A stretch of 64,000 nt of DNA from Pseudomonas sp. KU43P (GCF_033095865.1 NZ_AP019365.1:440001-504000); one strand, 5' to 3'; positions 8,476-17,438 are shown, counted from the first letter of the stretch. The notes: generated from the sequence alone by a model not told the origin. Translations and numbers: made by a program.

Positions 8476-10155
8476 TCAACGTTCGTGAACGTAGGTACCC
8501 GGCGAGGCTTCGCCTGCGGCGTAGGCGCGGCTGCCCAGGCGCGTGGGTGCCTTTTTCAGCTCGCCGGCGCGTTCGCCCAGCCAGTTCTGCCAGTGCAGCC
8601 ACCAGGAGTCGGCATGCTTGTCGGCATTCTCCTGCCAGGCAACCGGGTCGCCCGGGCGGTCGGCACCGGTCATGAAGCGCGCCTTGGGGTTGCCTGGCGG
8701 GTTGAGAATGCTCTGGATATGGCCGCTGTTGGACAGCACGAACTCGATCTTGCCGCCGAACAGGTGCGCCGAGCGGTAGCACGACTGCCAGGGGGTAATG
8801 TGGTCGGTGGTGCCGGCCACGCTGAAGATGTCGCACGTGACGCTCTTCAGGTCGATGGCGGTGCCGCACACTTCCAGTGCGTTGCTGCGGGTCAGCGGGT
8901 TGTTCTTGAACAGCTCGATCAGGTCGCCGTGGAAGGCGGCCGGCAGGCGTGTGGTGTCGTTGTTCCAGAACAGGATGTCGAACACGGGTGGCTCGTTGCC
9001 GAGCAGGTAGTTGTTCACCCAGTAGTTCCAGATCAGGTCATTGGGGCGCATCCAGGCAAACACTCTGGCCATGTCGCTGCCTTCGAGCACGCCGGCCTGG
9101 TAGGAGTGGCGCTTGGCCGATTCCAGGGTCTGCTCGTCGACGAACAGTGAGACATCGGTGTCCATGGTGGTGTCGAGCACGCTCACCAGCAGGGTCAGGG
9201 CGTTGACCTTGTTCTCGCCGAGGGCGGCGTAGTGGCCGACCAGCGCCGTGCAGGTGATCCCGCCGGAGCAGGCGCCGAGGATGTTCAGGTCCTTGCTGCC
9301 GGTAATCGCCAGCACTGCGTCGACCGCTTCCTTGAGCGCATCGATGTAGGTCGACAGGCCCCATTCGCGCTGGGCCTTGGTGGGGTTGCGCCAGCTGATG
9401 ATGAAGGTCTGCTGCTGCGAACGCAGGCAGAAGCGCGCCAGGCTCTTGTCCGGGCTCAGGTCGAAGACGTAGAACTTGTTGATCTGCGGCGGCACCACCA
9501 GCAGCGGGCGGGCATGCACCTGTTCGGTGATGGGGCTGTATTGGATCAGTTCCAGTACATCGTTGCGGTACACCACGGCACCTTCCGTGTTGCCGAGGTT
9601 CTTGCCCACTTCGAAGGCGTCCATGTTGACCTGGCTGGGCATGCCGCCATTGTTCACCACGTCCTTGGCCAAATTGGACAGGCCATCAAGCAGGCTCTTG
9701 CCGCCGGTTTCGAAGAAGCGCTTGACCGCCGCCGGGTTGGACAGTGTGTTGGTCGGCGCCATGGCCTCGGTCAGCAGGTTGATGACGAACTGGCCGCGGG
9801 CGATGTCCTGGGGCGACAGGTCGCTGTCGCCGATCCAGTCCTGCAGCTCCTGGCGCCACGCCAGGTAGGTTTGCAGGTAGCGTCGGTAAAGCGGGTTCTT
9901 GCTCCAGGCCGGGTCGTTGAAGCGACGGTCGTCGCTCTGCGGGGCCAGGGTGGATTTGCCCAGCAATACATTCTTCAGCTCCAGGCCGAAGTGGGCCACG
10001 TGCTTGGCACTGTGCAGCGGCTGGCGCACGGCCTGGCGCAGCACGGTACGCGCTGAGCTCAGCAGGTCCTTGCGGCGGATGCCGATGACCGGGTTCAGCC
10101 CCAGGGTGTTGTCCGAGGCCTGCCGCTGCAACTCATCGTTGTTCTTGTTACTCAT
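8476..10155 (-). CDS. phaC1: Class II PHA synthase 1
   Basis: This 559-residue synthase is the main enzyme for medium-chain-length PHA in P. putida. The lipase-like box is GACSG with nucleophile Cys296 (residues 294-298 by my count); the catalytic Asp is in GTTDHITPW and the His in SNSGHIQSILNPPGNPK. Its first codons read ATG AGT AAC AAG AAC AAC, which contains the Hfq/Crc target pattern AAnAAnAA. A GGAG Shine-Dalgarno sequence lies eight bases upstream of the ATG. It is the first gene of phaC1-phaZ-phaC2-phaD and has a long upstream region with inverted repeats and a sigma-54-like promoter. Confidence 0.97.
   Translation of the reverse strand: MSNKNNDELQRQASDNTLGLNPVIGIRRKDLLSSARTVLRQAVRQPLHSAKHVAHFGLELKNVLLGKSTLAPQSDDRRFNDPAWSKNPLYRRYLQTYLAWRQELQDWIGDSDLSPQDIARGQFVINLLTEAMAPTNTLSNPAAVKRFFETGGKSLLDGLSNLAKDVVNNGGMPSQVNMDAFEVGKNLGNTEGAVVYRNDVLELIQYSPITEQVHARPLLVVPPQINKFYVFDLSPDKSLARFCLRSQQQTFIISWRNPTKAQREWGLSTYIDALKEAVDAVLAITGSKDLNILGACSGGITCTALVGHYAALGENKVNALTLLVSVLDTTMDTDVSLFVDEQTLESAKRHSYQAGVLEGSDMARVFAWMRPNDLIWNYWVNNYLLGNEPPVFDILFWNNDTTRLPAAFHGDLIELFKNNPLTRSNALEVCGTAIDLKSVTCDIFSVAGTTDHITPWQSCYRSAHLFGGKIEFVLSNSGHIQSILNPPGNPKARFMTGADRPGDPVAWQENADKHADSWWLHWQNWLGERAGELKKAPTRLGSRAYAAGEASPGTYVHER
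10142..10149 (-). promoter_or_regulatory. Candidate Hfq/Crc (CA-motif) site at the phaC1 start
   Basis: On the minus strand codons 3-5 of phaC1 read AACAAGAA, an exact AAnAAnAA match. Translational repression of phaC1 by Crc is established in P. putida; this is the obvious place for it. Confidence 0.6.
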
Positions 10156-10507
10156 CTACGACGCTCCGTTGTCCTGAGACGAGTACCGGTTTGCTGTGGC
10201 ACATGCACAGTCTGCTGCCCGGTACTGCTACTCGGGTGACCAGTGATAAGGAACAGCGGTGCTGCGGGCCGGATGCTTTCGGCGATGAGCTGCGGGGGAA
10301 TCTGCGTGTGAAGACAGCCTGCTTTCGCTCGCGACCTCTACAAACCGGCCTTGCCCTGATTGCCTACATGGCTATGCAGGGAACTTGCCAGCCCCATTGG
10401 TTACCCGACTTTCATGTAATGCGCAAGACAGCCGCGTTACGAGCTGTCTGTAGCGCATTCAAGCAGATGAGATTAGAAAATGCGCTCTAAACGGTGGAAG
10501 GCTTGCG
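10156..10507 (-). promoter_or_regulatory. phaC1 upstream regulatory region
   Basis: This 352-bp gap holds no convincing gene. It contains a nested inverted repeat, GTACCGG (10183-10189) / CCGGTAC (10219-10225) around CTGTG (10194-10198) / CACAG (10206-10210), close to the phaC1 start and a candidate PhaD operator or leader hairpin. A sigma-54-type element is at 10375-10390. Further out, AGACAGC / GCTGTCT (10426-10449) and AGCGCATT / AATGCGCT (10452-10486) form two more hairpins, the outer one possibly serving as the terminator of the upstream DUF971 gene. Confidence 0.4.
10375..10390 (-). promoter_or_regulatory. Sigma-54-type -24/-12 element upstream of phaC1
   Basis: On the minus strand the bases read TGGCAAGTTCCCTGCA, with GG and GC exactly ten bases apart as RpoN requires; two positions differ from the TGGCAC-N5-TTGCA consensus. 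RpoN-type promoters upstream of phaC1 are known in P. aeruginosa. It would give a leader of about 200 nt, which weakens the case. Confidence 0.3.
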
Positions 10508-10885
10508 CTAGAGCATGAGTTTGACCACAGATTCGGCAGGATCGCGGGACTTGCCGGCCTTGTGCAGCTCGTCCAGGTACTCGGCCCAGAGCTGTTCCTG
10601 GCGCAGGCAGAGCTGTTCCAGGTATTCCCAGGTGAACAAGCCGCTGTCATGGCCGTCGTCGAAGGTCAATTTCAGTGCATATTGGCCGGCAGGTTCCAGG
10701 CCGACCAGGCCGACGTTGATCTTGCCGAATTGCAGGATGGGGTTACCGTGACCCTGGACCTCAGCGGAAGGTGAGTGTACGCGCAGGAATTCGGCGGGCA
10801 GGTGGTAGGCCTCGTCGGGGGCGTAGGTGAGGCTGAGGGTTTTCGAGGCTTTGTGCAGGTTGATGGCGGTGGGCAGGCGGGCCAT
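10508..10885 (-). CDS. DUF971 (gamma-butyrobetaine hydroxylase N-terminal-like) protein
   Basis: The 125-residue protein begins MARLPTAINLHKASKTLSLTYAPDEAYHLPAEFLRV and carries the LEPAGQYALKLTFDDGHDSGLFTWEYL core of the DUF971 fold, which also forms the N-terminal domain of gamma-butyrobetaine hydroxylases. DUF971 proteins are linked in other organisms to iron-sulfur or scaffold roles; no catalytic residues are visible. The ATG at 10885 is chosen because an AGAG ribosome-binding site precedes it and the family length fits; a longer frame to 11107 runs through a REP hairpin. It lies downstream of hslU and upstream of the PHA operon on the same strand, an order I recall for P. putida. Confidence 0.85.
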   Translation of the reverse strand: MARLPTAINLHKASKTLSLTYAPDEAYHLPAEFLRVHSPSAEVQGHGNPILQFGKINVGLVGLEPAGQYALKLTFDDGHDSGLFTWEYLEQLCLRQEQLWAEYLDELHKAGKSRDPAESVVKLML

Positions 10886-10946
10886 GGCTGGAAATCTCTT
10901 GTGAGCTGATGTTGCAAGCTTCGAGAGATTCAGGGGATTGTGCAAG

Positions 10947-11056
10947 GGGGCTGCTACGCAGCCCAATCGCCGGCAAGTCGGCTCCCACAGGGTTCTGCAT
11001 TGCTGCGGACTTTGTAGGAGCCGGCTTGCCGGCGATTGGGCCGCGAAGCGGCCCCC
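10947..11056. repeat. Paired REP hairpin between hslU and the DUF971 gene
   Basis: Inverted copies of the REP core (AATCGCCGGCAAGTCGGCT and its complement) are flanked by a further matching pair GGGGCTGC / GCGGCCCC. The structure sits directly after the hslU stop and probably acts as its terminator or a 3-prime stabiliser. Confidence 0.85.
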
Positions 11057-11063
11057 TGCGGTC

Positions 11064-12407
11064 TTACAGGATGTAACGCGACAGGTCTTCGTTCTGCGCC
11101 AGCTCACCCAGGTGGCCGTTCACATAAGCCGCATCGATCCGGATCGGCGTTTCATCATGGGCACTGGCCAGGTCACCGGCACTGAACGATACCTCTTCGA
11201 GCAGGCGCTCGAGCAGGGTGTGCAGACGGCGGGCGCCAATGTTCTCGGTCTTCTCGTTGACCTGATAGGCGATCTCGGCCAGGCGCTTGATGCCGTCGGC
11301 CTGGAACTCGATGTTCAGCCCTTCGGTCTTGAGCAGTTCGCGGTACTGTTCGGTCAACGAAGCGTGAGGCTCCTGCAGGATGCGCTCGAAGTCTTCCGGG
11401 GTCAGTGCCTTGAGCTCGACGCGGATCGGCAAACGGCCCTGCAGCTCAGGCACCAGGTCGCTCGGTTTGCTCAGGTGGAACGCGCCGGAGGCGATGAACA
11501 GGATGTGGTCGGTCTTGACCATGCCCAGCTTGGTGTTCACGGTGCAGCCTTCGATCAGCGGCAGCAGGTCGCGCTGTACGCCTTCACGGGATACATCGGC
11601 ACCGCCAACGTTGCCACGCTTGGCCACCTTGTCGATCTCGTCGATGAACACGATGCCGTGCTGTTCAACGGCTTCGAGGGCTTTGGCCTTGAGCTCTTCA
11701 TCGTTGACCAGGCGGCTGGCTTCTTCGTCGCGCACCATCTTCAGCGCGTCCTTGACCTTGAGCTTGCGCGACTTGCGCTTGCCCTTGCCCATGTTGGCGA
11801 ACAGGCTCTGCAGCTGGTTGGTCATCTCTTCCATGCCAGGCGGCGCGGCGATCTCGACACCCACACTGTCGGCGACTTCGATCTCGATTTCCTTGTCGTC
11901 CAGTTGGCCTTCGCGCAGGCGCTTGCGGAACAGCTGGCGGGTATTGGAATCGGTGCTGGTCTGCGCGGCTTCCTCGGCGAAGCTGCTGACCCGCGCCTGC
12001 GGCAGCAGGGCGTCGAGGATGCGGTCTTCGGCGGCATCTTCGGCGCGGTGGCGCACGCGGATGATTTCCTGTTCGCGCAGCATCTTCATCGCGGCGTCGG
12101 CGAGGTCACGGATGATCGACTCGACATCGCGGCCGACATAGCCCACTTCGGTGAACTTGGTCGCTTCGACCTTGAGGAACGGCGCGTTGGCCAGCTTGGC
12201 CAGGCGACGGGCGATTTCGGTCTTGCCGACGCCGGTGGGGCCGATCATCAGGATGTTCTTGGGCGTTACTTCGGCACGCAGCTCGGCAGGGAGCTGCATG
12301 CGCCGCCAGCGGTTGCGCAGGGCGATGGCCACGGCGCGCTTGGCGTCGTCCTGGCCGATGATGTGGCGGTTGAGTTCGTGGACGATTTCGCGGGGGGTCA
12401 TGGACAT
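11064..12407 (-). CDS. hslU: HslU ATPase, unfoldase of the HslVU protease
   Basis: The 447-residue AAA+ ATPase forms hexameric rings that unfold substrates and feed them to HslV. Walker A is GPTGVGKT at residues 56-63 and Walker B is [10 protein letters not shown]. The I-domain lies between them, the sensor-2 region is [26 protein letters not shown], and the C-terminus EDLSRYIL is the tail that docks into HslV. Length is typical of the family. It follows hslV by 75 bp and shares its heat-shock promoter. Confidence 0.98.
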   Translation of the reverse strand: MSMTPREIVHELNRHIIGQDDAKRAVAIALRNRWRRMQLPAELRAEVTPKNILMIGPTGVGKTEIARRLAKLANAPFLKVEATKFTEVGYVGRDVESIIRDLADAAMKMLREQEIIRVRHRAEDAAEDRILDALLPQARVSSFAEEAAQTSTDSNTRQLFRKRLREGQLDDKEIEIEVADSVGVEIAAPPGMEEMTNQLQSLFANMGKGKRKSRKLKVKDALKMVRDEEASRLVNDEELKAKALEAVEQHGIVFIDEIDKVAKRGNVGGADVSREGVQRDLLPLIEGCTVNTKLGMVKTDHILFIASGAFHLSKPSDLVPELQGRLPIRVELKALTPEDFERILQEPHASLTEQYRELLKTEGLNIEFQADGIKRLAEIAYQVNEKTENIGARRLHTLLERLLEEVSFSAGDLASAHDETPIRIDAAYVNGHLGELAQNEDLSRYIL

Positions 12408-12482
12408 GATGAAAATGGTCCTTGGGCAGAGTCGATCAGCGTGGAAATATCCCGCGACGAGCGGGACGCCAGAACAGCTGAT

Positions 12483-13013
12483 TTACTCGGCCAGGTCCTG
12501 CTCCTCGATGGTCAGGTTATGGTTGGTGAACACGCAGATATCGCCCGCGATGTTCAGGGCAGTCTCGGCGATTTCACGCGCCGACAGGTCGGTCTTGTTC
12601 AGCAGGGCACGGGCTGCGGCCTGGGCGTAGGCGCCGCCGGAACCCATGGCGATCAGGCCGTCTTCCGGCTCTACCACGTCACCATTGCCGGTGATGATCA
12701 AGGATGCGTCCTTGTTGGCGACCGCCAGCATGGCCTCAAGGCGGCTAAGGGAGCGGTCGGTACGCCACTCTTTGGCCAGCTCGACGGCGGCGCGCACCAG
12801 GTGGCCGGAGTGTTTCTGCAGTTGCGCTTCGAAGCGCTCGAACAGGGTGAAGGCGTCGGCGGTGGCACCGGCGAAACCGGCGATCACTTCGCCGTTGTAC
12901 AGGCGGCGGACCTTCTTGGCGTTGCCCTTCATGACGGTGTTGCCGAGGGATACCTGGCCGTCGCCACCCATGACGACTTTGCCGTGACGGCGGACAGAAA
13001 CGATGGTGGTCAA
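12483..13013 (-). CDS. hslV: HslV peptidase subunit of the HslVU protease
   Basis: This 176-residue proteasome-like peptidase uses an N-terminal threonine exposed by removal of the initiator residue. The sequence reads TTG ACC ACC ATC GTT, so a TTG start at 13013 gives (M)[36 protein letters not shown], with the catalytic Thr directly after the start. This start is required by chemistry, matches the 176-residue family length and has GGAG at proper spacing. A longer frame from 13085 begins upstream of the predicted transcription start and is rejected. The GGDGQ and [14 protein letters not shown] motifs are conserved. It is the first gene of hslVU and is read from the RpoH promoter at 13060-13085. 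Confidence 0.97.
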   Translation of the reverse strand: MTTIVSVRRHGKVVMGGDGQVSLGNTVMKGNAKKVRRLYNGEVIAGFAGATADAFTLFERFEAQLQKHSGHLVRAAVELAKEWRTDRSLSRLEAMLAVANKDASLIITGNGDVVEPEDGLIAMGSGGAYAQAAARALLNKTDLSAREIAETALNIAGDICVFTNHNLTIEEQDLAE

Positions 13014-13059
13014 GGGGAGAGTCTCCACGCAGCGGGGCGAAAATGCCTGATGCAGACTC

Positions 13060-13085
13060 ATATGGGGGTGGGGGAAGGATTTCAA
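13060..13085 (-). promoter_or_regulatory. Sigma-32 (RpoH) heat-shock promoter of hslVU
   Basis: On the minus strand the -35 TTGAAA (13080-13085, preceded by GG) and the -10 CCCCATAT (13060-13067) are separated by 12 bases. This matches the RpoH consensus CTTGAAA-N11-16-CCCCATnT, apart from the G at the first -35 position. The resulting leader to the TTG start of hslV is about 40 nt. HslVU is a classical heat-shock operon. Confidence 0.85.
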
Positions 13086-13119
13086 CCGGGGGGGATGAAT
13101 GGTTGGTGCATGTCTGTGC

Positions 13120-13205
13120 TGGCCCCATCGCCGGCAAGCCGGCTCCCACAGTGGTTGCAGTGCTGCAAATCCCTGTGGGAGCCGGCTTGCCGGCGATCAG
13201 GCCCG
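13120..13205. repeat. Paired REP hairpin between pyrC' and hslV
   Basis: Inverted REP units (CATCGCCGGCAAGCCGGCT and complement) lie upstream of the hslV promoter and immediately downstream of the pyrC' stop. Confidence 0.85.
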
Positions 13206-13215
13206 AAAGGCTTAC

Positions 13216-14487
13216 TCAGCCCTCGTGGCAGACATGCCCATCGACCAAGGTATAACGCACCGCCCCAGGCAGGCAGTGGCCAATGAACGGGCAGTTGTCG
13301 CCACGCGAGAACCACTGCTCGCCCGCCACGGTCGAGGCCTTGGCATCGAACAGCACCAGGTCCGCGGCACCACCCACCTTCAGTTCACCCGCTGGCAGGC
13401 GCAGGGCCGCAGCCGGACCGCTGGTCAGGCGCGCCAGCAGCGTAGGCAGGTCGAGCAGGCCATCGTCGACCAGGGTCATGGCCAGCGGCAATAGCAGCTC
13501 GACGCTGCTGATACCCGGTTCGGTGGCGCCGAACGGGGCCAGCTTGGCGTCGCGTTCGTGGGGCTGGTGGTGGCTGGAAATCGCCTGGATCACACCCGAC
13601 TTGACCGCTTCGCGCAGGCCGTCACGGTCGGCAGCGGTGCGCAGCGGCGGCTGCACGTGGTACAGGCTGGAGAACTCGCGCAGCGATTCGTCGGTGAGGA
13701 TCAGCTGGTACAGGGCCACGTCGGCGGTCACCGGCAGGCCGAGCTGCTGGGCCTGGGCGATCAGCCGCGCGCCGCGGGCGCTGGTGATCTGGCTGAAGTG
13801 GGCGCGTACGCCGGTCTGTTCGACCAGCAGCAGGTTGCGCGCCAGGGCCACAGTTTCGGCGGTCTCGGGGATGCCAGGCAGGCCGAGGAAGCTGGCCATG
13901 GCACCTTCGTGGGCCAGGCCGCCCTGGGACAGGTCGCGGTCCTGGGAGTGGAACACCACGGTCAGGTCGAAGGTGGCGGCGTATTCCAGGGCGCGAGCCA
14001 GGGTACGGTTGTTGGGGATTTCCTTCAGGCCGTTGCCGAAGGCCACGCAGCCGGTATCGCGTAGGGCCACCAGTTCAGCCAGCTGTTCGCCTTCCAGGCC
14101 CTTGGTCAGGGCGCCGATCGGGTAGACCTTGCTGTTGCCGGCTTCACGGGCGCGATCGAGGATCAGCTCGGCCACGGCCGAGGTGTCCAGCACCGGTTTG
14201 GTCTGCGGCGGGCAGCACAGGCTGGTGACGCCACCGGCCACGGCGGCACGGGTTTCGCTGGCGATGTTGCCCTTGCGGCTGTAGCCCGGCTCGCGCAGGG
14301 ACACGCCGACGTCGACCAGGCCCGGTGCAGCGACCAGGCCATCGGCCTGGATCGTGCGGCTAGCGCTGAAGCCTGCCGGGGCCGCGCCGATGGCGGCAAT
14401 GCGGCCGCCGTCCAGGTGCAGGTCGGTGACCTGGTCCAGGCCGGTCTTGGGGTCGATGACCCGGGCGCCAAGAATGCTGACGGTCAC
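13216..14487 (-). CDS. pyrC': Inactive dihydroorotase homologue (PyrC'), ATCase partner
   Basis: The 423-residue protein has the amidohydrolase fold of dihydroorotase, but the metal-binding HxH of the active enzyme (DxHxHLREPG) is replaced: residues 59-68 read [10 protein letters not shown], with Gly61 and Ser63 where the histidines belong. Pseudomonads are known to carry this catalytically silent subunit, which holds aspartate transcarbamoylase (PyrB) in a dodecamer; real dihydroorotase activity comes from another gene elsewhere. The start codon overlaps the pyrB stop by four bases, which couples translation and fits a stoichiometric complex. Length is normal for the family. Confidence 0.93.
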   Translation of the reverse strand: MTVSILGARVIDPKTGLDQVTDLHLDGGRIAAIGAAPAGFSASRTIQADGLVAAPGLVDVGVSLREPGYSRKGNIASETRAAVAGGVTSLCCPPQTKPVLDTSAVAELILDRAREAGNSKVYPIGALTKGLEGEQLAELVALRDTGCVAFGNGLKEIPNNRTLARALEYAATFDLTVVFHSQDRDLSQGGLAHEGAMASFLGLPGIPETAETVALARNLLLVEQTGVRAHFSQITSARGARLIAQAQQLGLPVTADVALYQLILTDESLREFSSLYHVQPPLRTAADRDGLREAVKSGVIQAISSHHQPHERDAKLAPFGATEPGISSVELLLPLAMTLVDDGLLDLPTLLARLTSGPAAALRLPAGELKVGGAADLVLFDAKASTVAGEQWFSRGDNCPFIGHCLPGAVRYTLVDGHVCHEG

Positions 14488-15488
14488 TGGGCGTTCTCCT
14501 GGTCGAATTGACGTTGCGCGTTCTGCCCGCTCATGGCCATGGACAGCACGGCCATGCGCACGGCGATGCCGTAGGTGACCTGGTTGAGGATCACCGAGTG
14601 TTTGCCGTCGGCCACTGCCGACTCGATCTCCACGCCGCGGTTGATCGGGCCTGGGTGCATGACGATGGCGTCGGGCTTGGCGCCGGCCAGGCGCGCGGTG
14701 GTCAGGCCGAACAGGCGGTAGAACTCGCCTTCGCTGGGCAGCAGGCCGCCGGCCATGCGCTCACGCTGCAGGCGCAGCATGATCACCACGTCGACATCCT
14801 TGAGGCCTTCGGCGAGGTTGGTGTAGACCTTCACGCCGTATTGCTCGATGCCGATCGGGATCAGGGTCTTCGGGCCGATCACGCGGATGTCCGGGCAACC
14901 CAGCGCCTTGAGCGCCAGCATGTCGGAGCGGGCCACGCGCGAGTGCAGGATATCGCCGACGATCGCGACCGACAGGTTCTCGAAGCTGCCTTTGTGGCGG
15001 CGGATGGTCAGCATGTCGAGCATGCCCTGGGTCGGGTGTGCGTGGCGGCCGTCACCGCCGTTGATCACCGCGACGTCCGGGCACACGTGCTCGGCGATGA
15101 AGTGCGCAGCGCCGGAGTCGGAGTGGCGCACGACGAACATGTCGGCGGCCATGGCTTCCAGGTTGCGCAGGGTGTCGAACAGGGTCTCGCCCTTGCTGGT
15201 CGAGGACGTCGACACGTTCAGGCTGATCACGTCGGCCGACAGGCGTTGGGCAGCCAGTTCGAAGGTGGTGCGGGTACGGGTCGAGTTCTCGAAGAACACG
15301 TTGCACACGGTCTTGCCGCGCAGCAACGGGACTTTCTTCACGGCCCGGGCGCCGACTTCGAGGAACGAGTCGGCGGTGTCGAGGATCTCGGTGAGCAGTT
15401 CGCGGGGCAAACCGTCGAGCGAGAGGAAGTGGCGCAGCTGGCCCTGGTCATTGAGCTGCAGCGGGCGCTTGGCGTCGATTGGCGTCAT
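14484..15488 (-). CDS. pyrB: Aspartate carbamoyltransferase catalytic subunit
   Basis: The 334-residue enzyme catalyses the committed step of pyrimidine synthesis, carbamoyl phosphate plus aspartate to carbamoyl aspartate. Signature motifs are [19 protein letters not shown] for carbamoyl phosphate binding, [12 protein letters not shown] and [12 protein letters not shown]. The N-terminus has the roughly 15-residue extension typical of Pseudomonas ATCases, where nucleotide effectors bind. It lies 13 bp after pyrR and overlaps pyrC' by four bases. Confidence 0.97.
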   Translation of the reverse strand: MTPIDAKRPLQLNDQGQLRHFLSLDGLPRELLTEILDTADSFLEVGARAVKKVPLLRGKTVCNVFFENSTRTRTTFELAAQRLSADVISLNVSTSSTSKGETLFDTLRNLEAMAADMFVVRHSDSGAAHFIAEHVCPDVAVINGGDGRHAHPTQGMLDMLTIRRHKGSFENLSVAIVGDILHSRVARSDMLALKALGCPDIRVIGPKTLIPIGIEQYGVKVYTNLAEGLKDVDVVIMLRLQRERMAGGLLPSEGEFYRLFGLTTARLAGAKPDAIVMHPGPINRGVEIESAVADGKHSVILNQVTYGIAVRMAVLSMAMSGQNAQRQFDQENAQ

Positions 15489-15501
15489 CGCGAGGGGACT
15501 C

Positions 15502-16020
15502 TTAAAGGGCGGAAGCGGTGGCGAGGTCCTGGCGCTCGAGGGCGAGCGGTGCGGGTCCGGTCAATTTTACCCGTTCATGGGCCGCCAGCGACAGCGTGGC
15601 GCCAAGCACGTTGGGGCGGATCGGCAGTTCGCCGGCATCCAGGTCGAGCAGGCAGACCAGCGTCACGCTGGCCGGGCGCCCGTAGTCGAACAGTTCGTTG
15701 AGCGCTGCGCGAATGGTGCGCCCGCTCATCAGCACGTCATCGATCAGCACCAGGTGCTGGCCTTCGACTTCGAACGGCAGCTCCGAGGGCCGTACTTGCG
15801 GGTGCAGGCCGTTCTGGCTGAAGTCGTCGCGGTAGAAAGAGACGTCCAGAGTGCCCAGCGGGCTGCTGTCGGCCATCTCTGCCTGCAGGGCCTGGGCTAC
15901 CCAGACGCCGCCGGTGCGGATGCCGATGAAGCGCGGCTCGGTGATGCCCCGGCGGGCCAGATGGGCGCGAAGGTCGACAGCCATCTGCCGGATCAGGTCG
16001 GCGGGATTGGGTAGGCTCAT
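15502..16020 (-). CDS. pyrR: PyrR uracil phosphoribosyltransferase / pyrimidine regulator
   Basis: The 172-residue type I phosphoribosyltransferase has the PRPP-binding motif [21 protein letters not shown] and the [17 protein letters not shown]-terminal segment. In Gram-positive bacteria PyrR controls pyr attenuation; in pseudomonads it is linked to pyrBC' and may act as a regulator or as a salvage enzyme. I saw no obvious PyrR-type anti-antiterminator stem in the short upstream gap. It lies between ruvX and pyrB on the minus strand. Confidence 0.95.
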   Translation of the reverse strand: MSLPNPADLIRQMAVDLRAHLARRGITEPRFIGIRTGGVWVAQALQAEMADSSPLGTLDVSFYRDDFSQNGLHPQVRPSELPFEVEGQHLVLIDDVLMSGRTIRAALNELFDYGRPASVTLVCLLDLDAGELPIRPNVLGATLSLAAHERVKLTGPAPLALERQDLATASAL

Positions 16021-16070
16021 TGCGTGTCTCCTGGAGGGCGCCGGGCGGGCCCATTGGTGAGGCGGAAAGT

Positions 16071-16496
16071 TCAGGTGTTGGCCTCCAGCCAGCCTTGCAG
16101 CAGCAGGGCGGCGGCGATGGCATCGACCGGGTTGTCGCGGTAGCTGCCACGCTGGCCTCCACGGGCCAGGCGTTCGCCCTTGGCCTCGAAGGTGGTCAGG
16201 CGCTCGTCATGGGTATGCACTGGCAGGTTGAAACGGCCGTTGAGGCGGCGGGCGAATTTTTCGGCGCGGGCGCTCATTTCGCTGGGCGTGCCGTCCATGT
16301 TCAGGGGCAGGCCGACGACGATCGCGTCGGGCTTCCACTCATTGATCAGCTTTTCCACCTGGGCCCAGTCCGGCACACCGTTCTGTGCCTTAAGCGTGCA
16401 CAGTTCACGGGCCTGGCCGGTAATCACCTGGCCGACGGCCACACCGATCTGTTTGCTGCCGTAGTCGAAACCCAGCAGCAGGCGTAGTTCGGCCAT
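16071..16496 (-). CDS. ruvX: RuvX/YqgF, RNase H-like nuclease
   Basis: The 141-residue protein has the YqgF fold: [14 protein letters not shown] at residues 9-22 carries the first catalytic Asp, [26 protein letters not shown] the middle motif and HDERLTT the conserved acidic residue, followed by [17 protein letters not shown]. The family is implicated in 16S rRNA 5-prime processing and as an alternative Holliday-junction nuclease. The ATG at 16496 shares one base with the stop of the upstream algH/yqgE gene, so the two are translationally coupled; a longer frame to 16787 lies inside yqgE and is rejected. Confidence 0.95.
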   Translation of the reverse strand: MAELRLLLGFDYGSKQIGVAVGQVITGQARELCTLKAQNGVPDWAQVEKLINEWKPDAIVVGLPLNMDGTPSEMSARAEKFARRLNGRFNLPVHTHDERLTTFEAKGERLARGGQRGSYRDNPVDAIAAALLLQGWLEANT

Positions 16497-17065
16497 CAGG
16501 CGTGACCTGCCTGGCTGGTGAGCAGGCTGAGGTTGATGCCCAGGCTGGCTGCCGCGGCCTCCAGCCGTTGGTCGCTGGCCAGGCCGAAGATGATTTGCGG
16601 GTCGAACGGGCAGTTGAGCCAGGCGTTGTCGGCCAGTTCCGCTTCGAGCTGGCCTGCTTCCCAGCCGGCGTAGCCCAGGGTGATCAGGCTTTTCTCTGGG
16701 CCCACGCCTTCGGCGATGGCGAACAGCACGTCCTGCGAGGTCGATAGCGACAGGCCCTGTAGCTCGACGGTGGCCTGGTAGCTGCATTCATTGGTGTGCA
16801 GCACGAAACCGCGGTCGGTCTGCACCGGCCCGCCCTGGTAGATCGGCACCTGCAGGGTGCTGGCGGGAGGCTCCTCGTCCGGGCGCAACTGCTCGAGAAT
16901 ATCGGCCAGGTTCAGCTCCTGGGGGCGGTTGACCACCAGGCCCATGGCGCCATTGGCGTTGTGCTCGACGATGTACGTGAGGGTCTGGGCGAAGTTCGGA
17001 TCGGCCATGTGCGGCATGGCGATCAGGAACTGATGCTTGAGATAGCTCGGGGCGAGGGTTTTCAT
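16496..17065 (-). CDS. algH: YqgE/AlgH family protein (UPF0301)
   Basis: The 189-residue protein begins MKTLAPSYLKHQFLIAMPHMADPNFAQTLTYIVEHNANGAMGLVVNRP, the UPF0301 signature. AlgH of P. aeruginosa was named as an alginate regulator, but its biochemical role is unsettled. The ATG at 17065 gives the family length; a TTG 36 bases further upstream is possible but adds residues unlike the family. The upstream Shine-Dalgarno is weak. The gene precedes ruvX with a 1-base overlap, a pairing common in gammaproteobacteria, and follows tonB across a long inverted repeat. Confidence 0.93.
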   Translation of the reverse strand: MKTLAPSYLKHQFLIAMPHMADPNFAQTLTYIVEHNANGAMGLVVNRPQELNLADILEQLRPDEEPPASTLQVPIYQGGPVQTDRGFVLHTNECSYQATVELQGLSLSTSQDVLFAIAEGVGPEKSLITLGYAGWEAGQLEAELADNAWLNCPFDPQIIFGLASDQRLEAAAASLGINLSLLTSQAGHA

Positions 17066-17155
17066 GGGGGATAGTGTGGCGCCAGGTGGCGAGGCTGACA
17101 AGGTGGTTTGTGGCGGCTGTCATGCGCATGTCGGGAGGCTTTTTAGCGCCTTTGA

Positions 17156-17404
17156 GATCGAGCGCCGCCGGCGCGGCGCATTGCGGATAAATCCGCTCCT
17201 ACATTTGTTGCAACGTGCCTATGCCTGATAGGCCATGGTTGCCAGCCTTGTTGGCTCGACGCGATTTTTTGGTTGGCGCCAATGCCAACACTGATTTATC
17301 GACGGGCGCCAAAAGGCGGACAACCATGGCCTGACAGACAGCGGCACGTTGCAACGAATGTAGGAGCGGATTTATCCGCGATGCGCCGCGCGGGCGGCGC
17401 TCGA
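17156..17404. repeat. Large imperfect inverted repeat between tonB and algH
   Basis: The left arm 17156-17219 and the right arm 17342-17404 are near-perfect complements (GATCGAGCGCCGCC... against ...GGCGGCGCTCGAT), sharing the core GGAGCGGATTTATCCGCG. Inside, TAGGCCATGGTTG (17229-17241) pairs with CAACCATGGCCTG (17321-17333), so almost the whole 249 bp can fold on itself. It contains no reading frame that looks coding. The core is the same repeat family as at 30021-30096. Confidence 0.9.
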
Positions 17405-17438
17405 TTTCATGACCGCCAGAAAAACATCGCCGAGCCCA

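Noticed and set aside
7792..9150. 452-codon plus-strand frame opposite phaZ and phaC1
   Set aside because: Antisense of two real genes; composition only.
10191..10490. 99-codon plus-strand frame upstream of phaC1
   Set aside because: No ribosome-binding site, lies over several inverted repeats, and no domain is recognisable.
10938..13286. 782-codon plus-strand frame opposite hslU and hslV
   Set aside because: It is the antisense shadow of two clear genes, reads through REP hairpins, and has no family motif.
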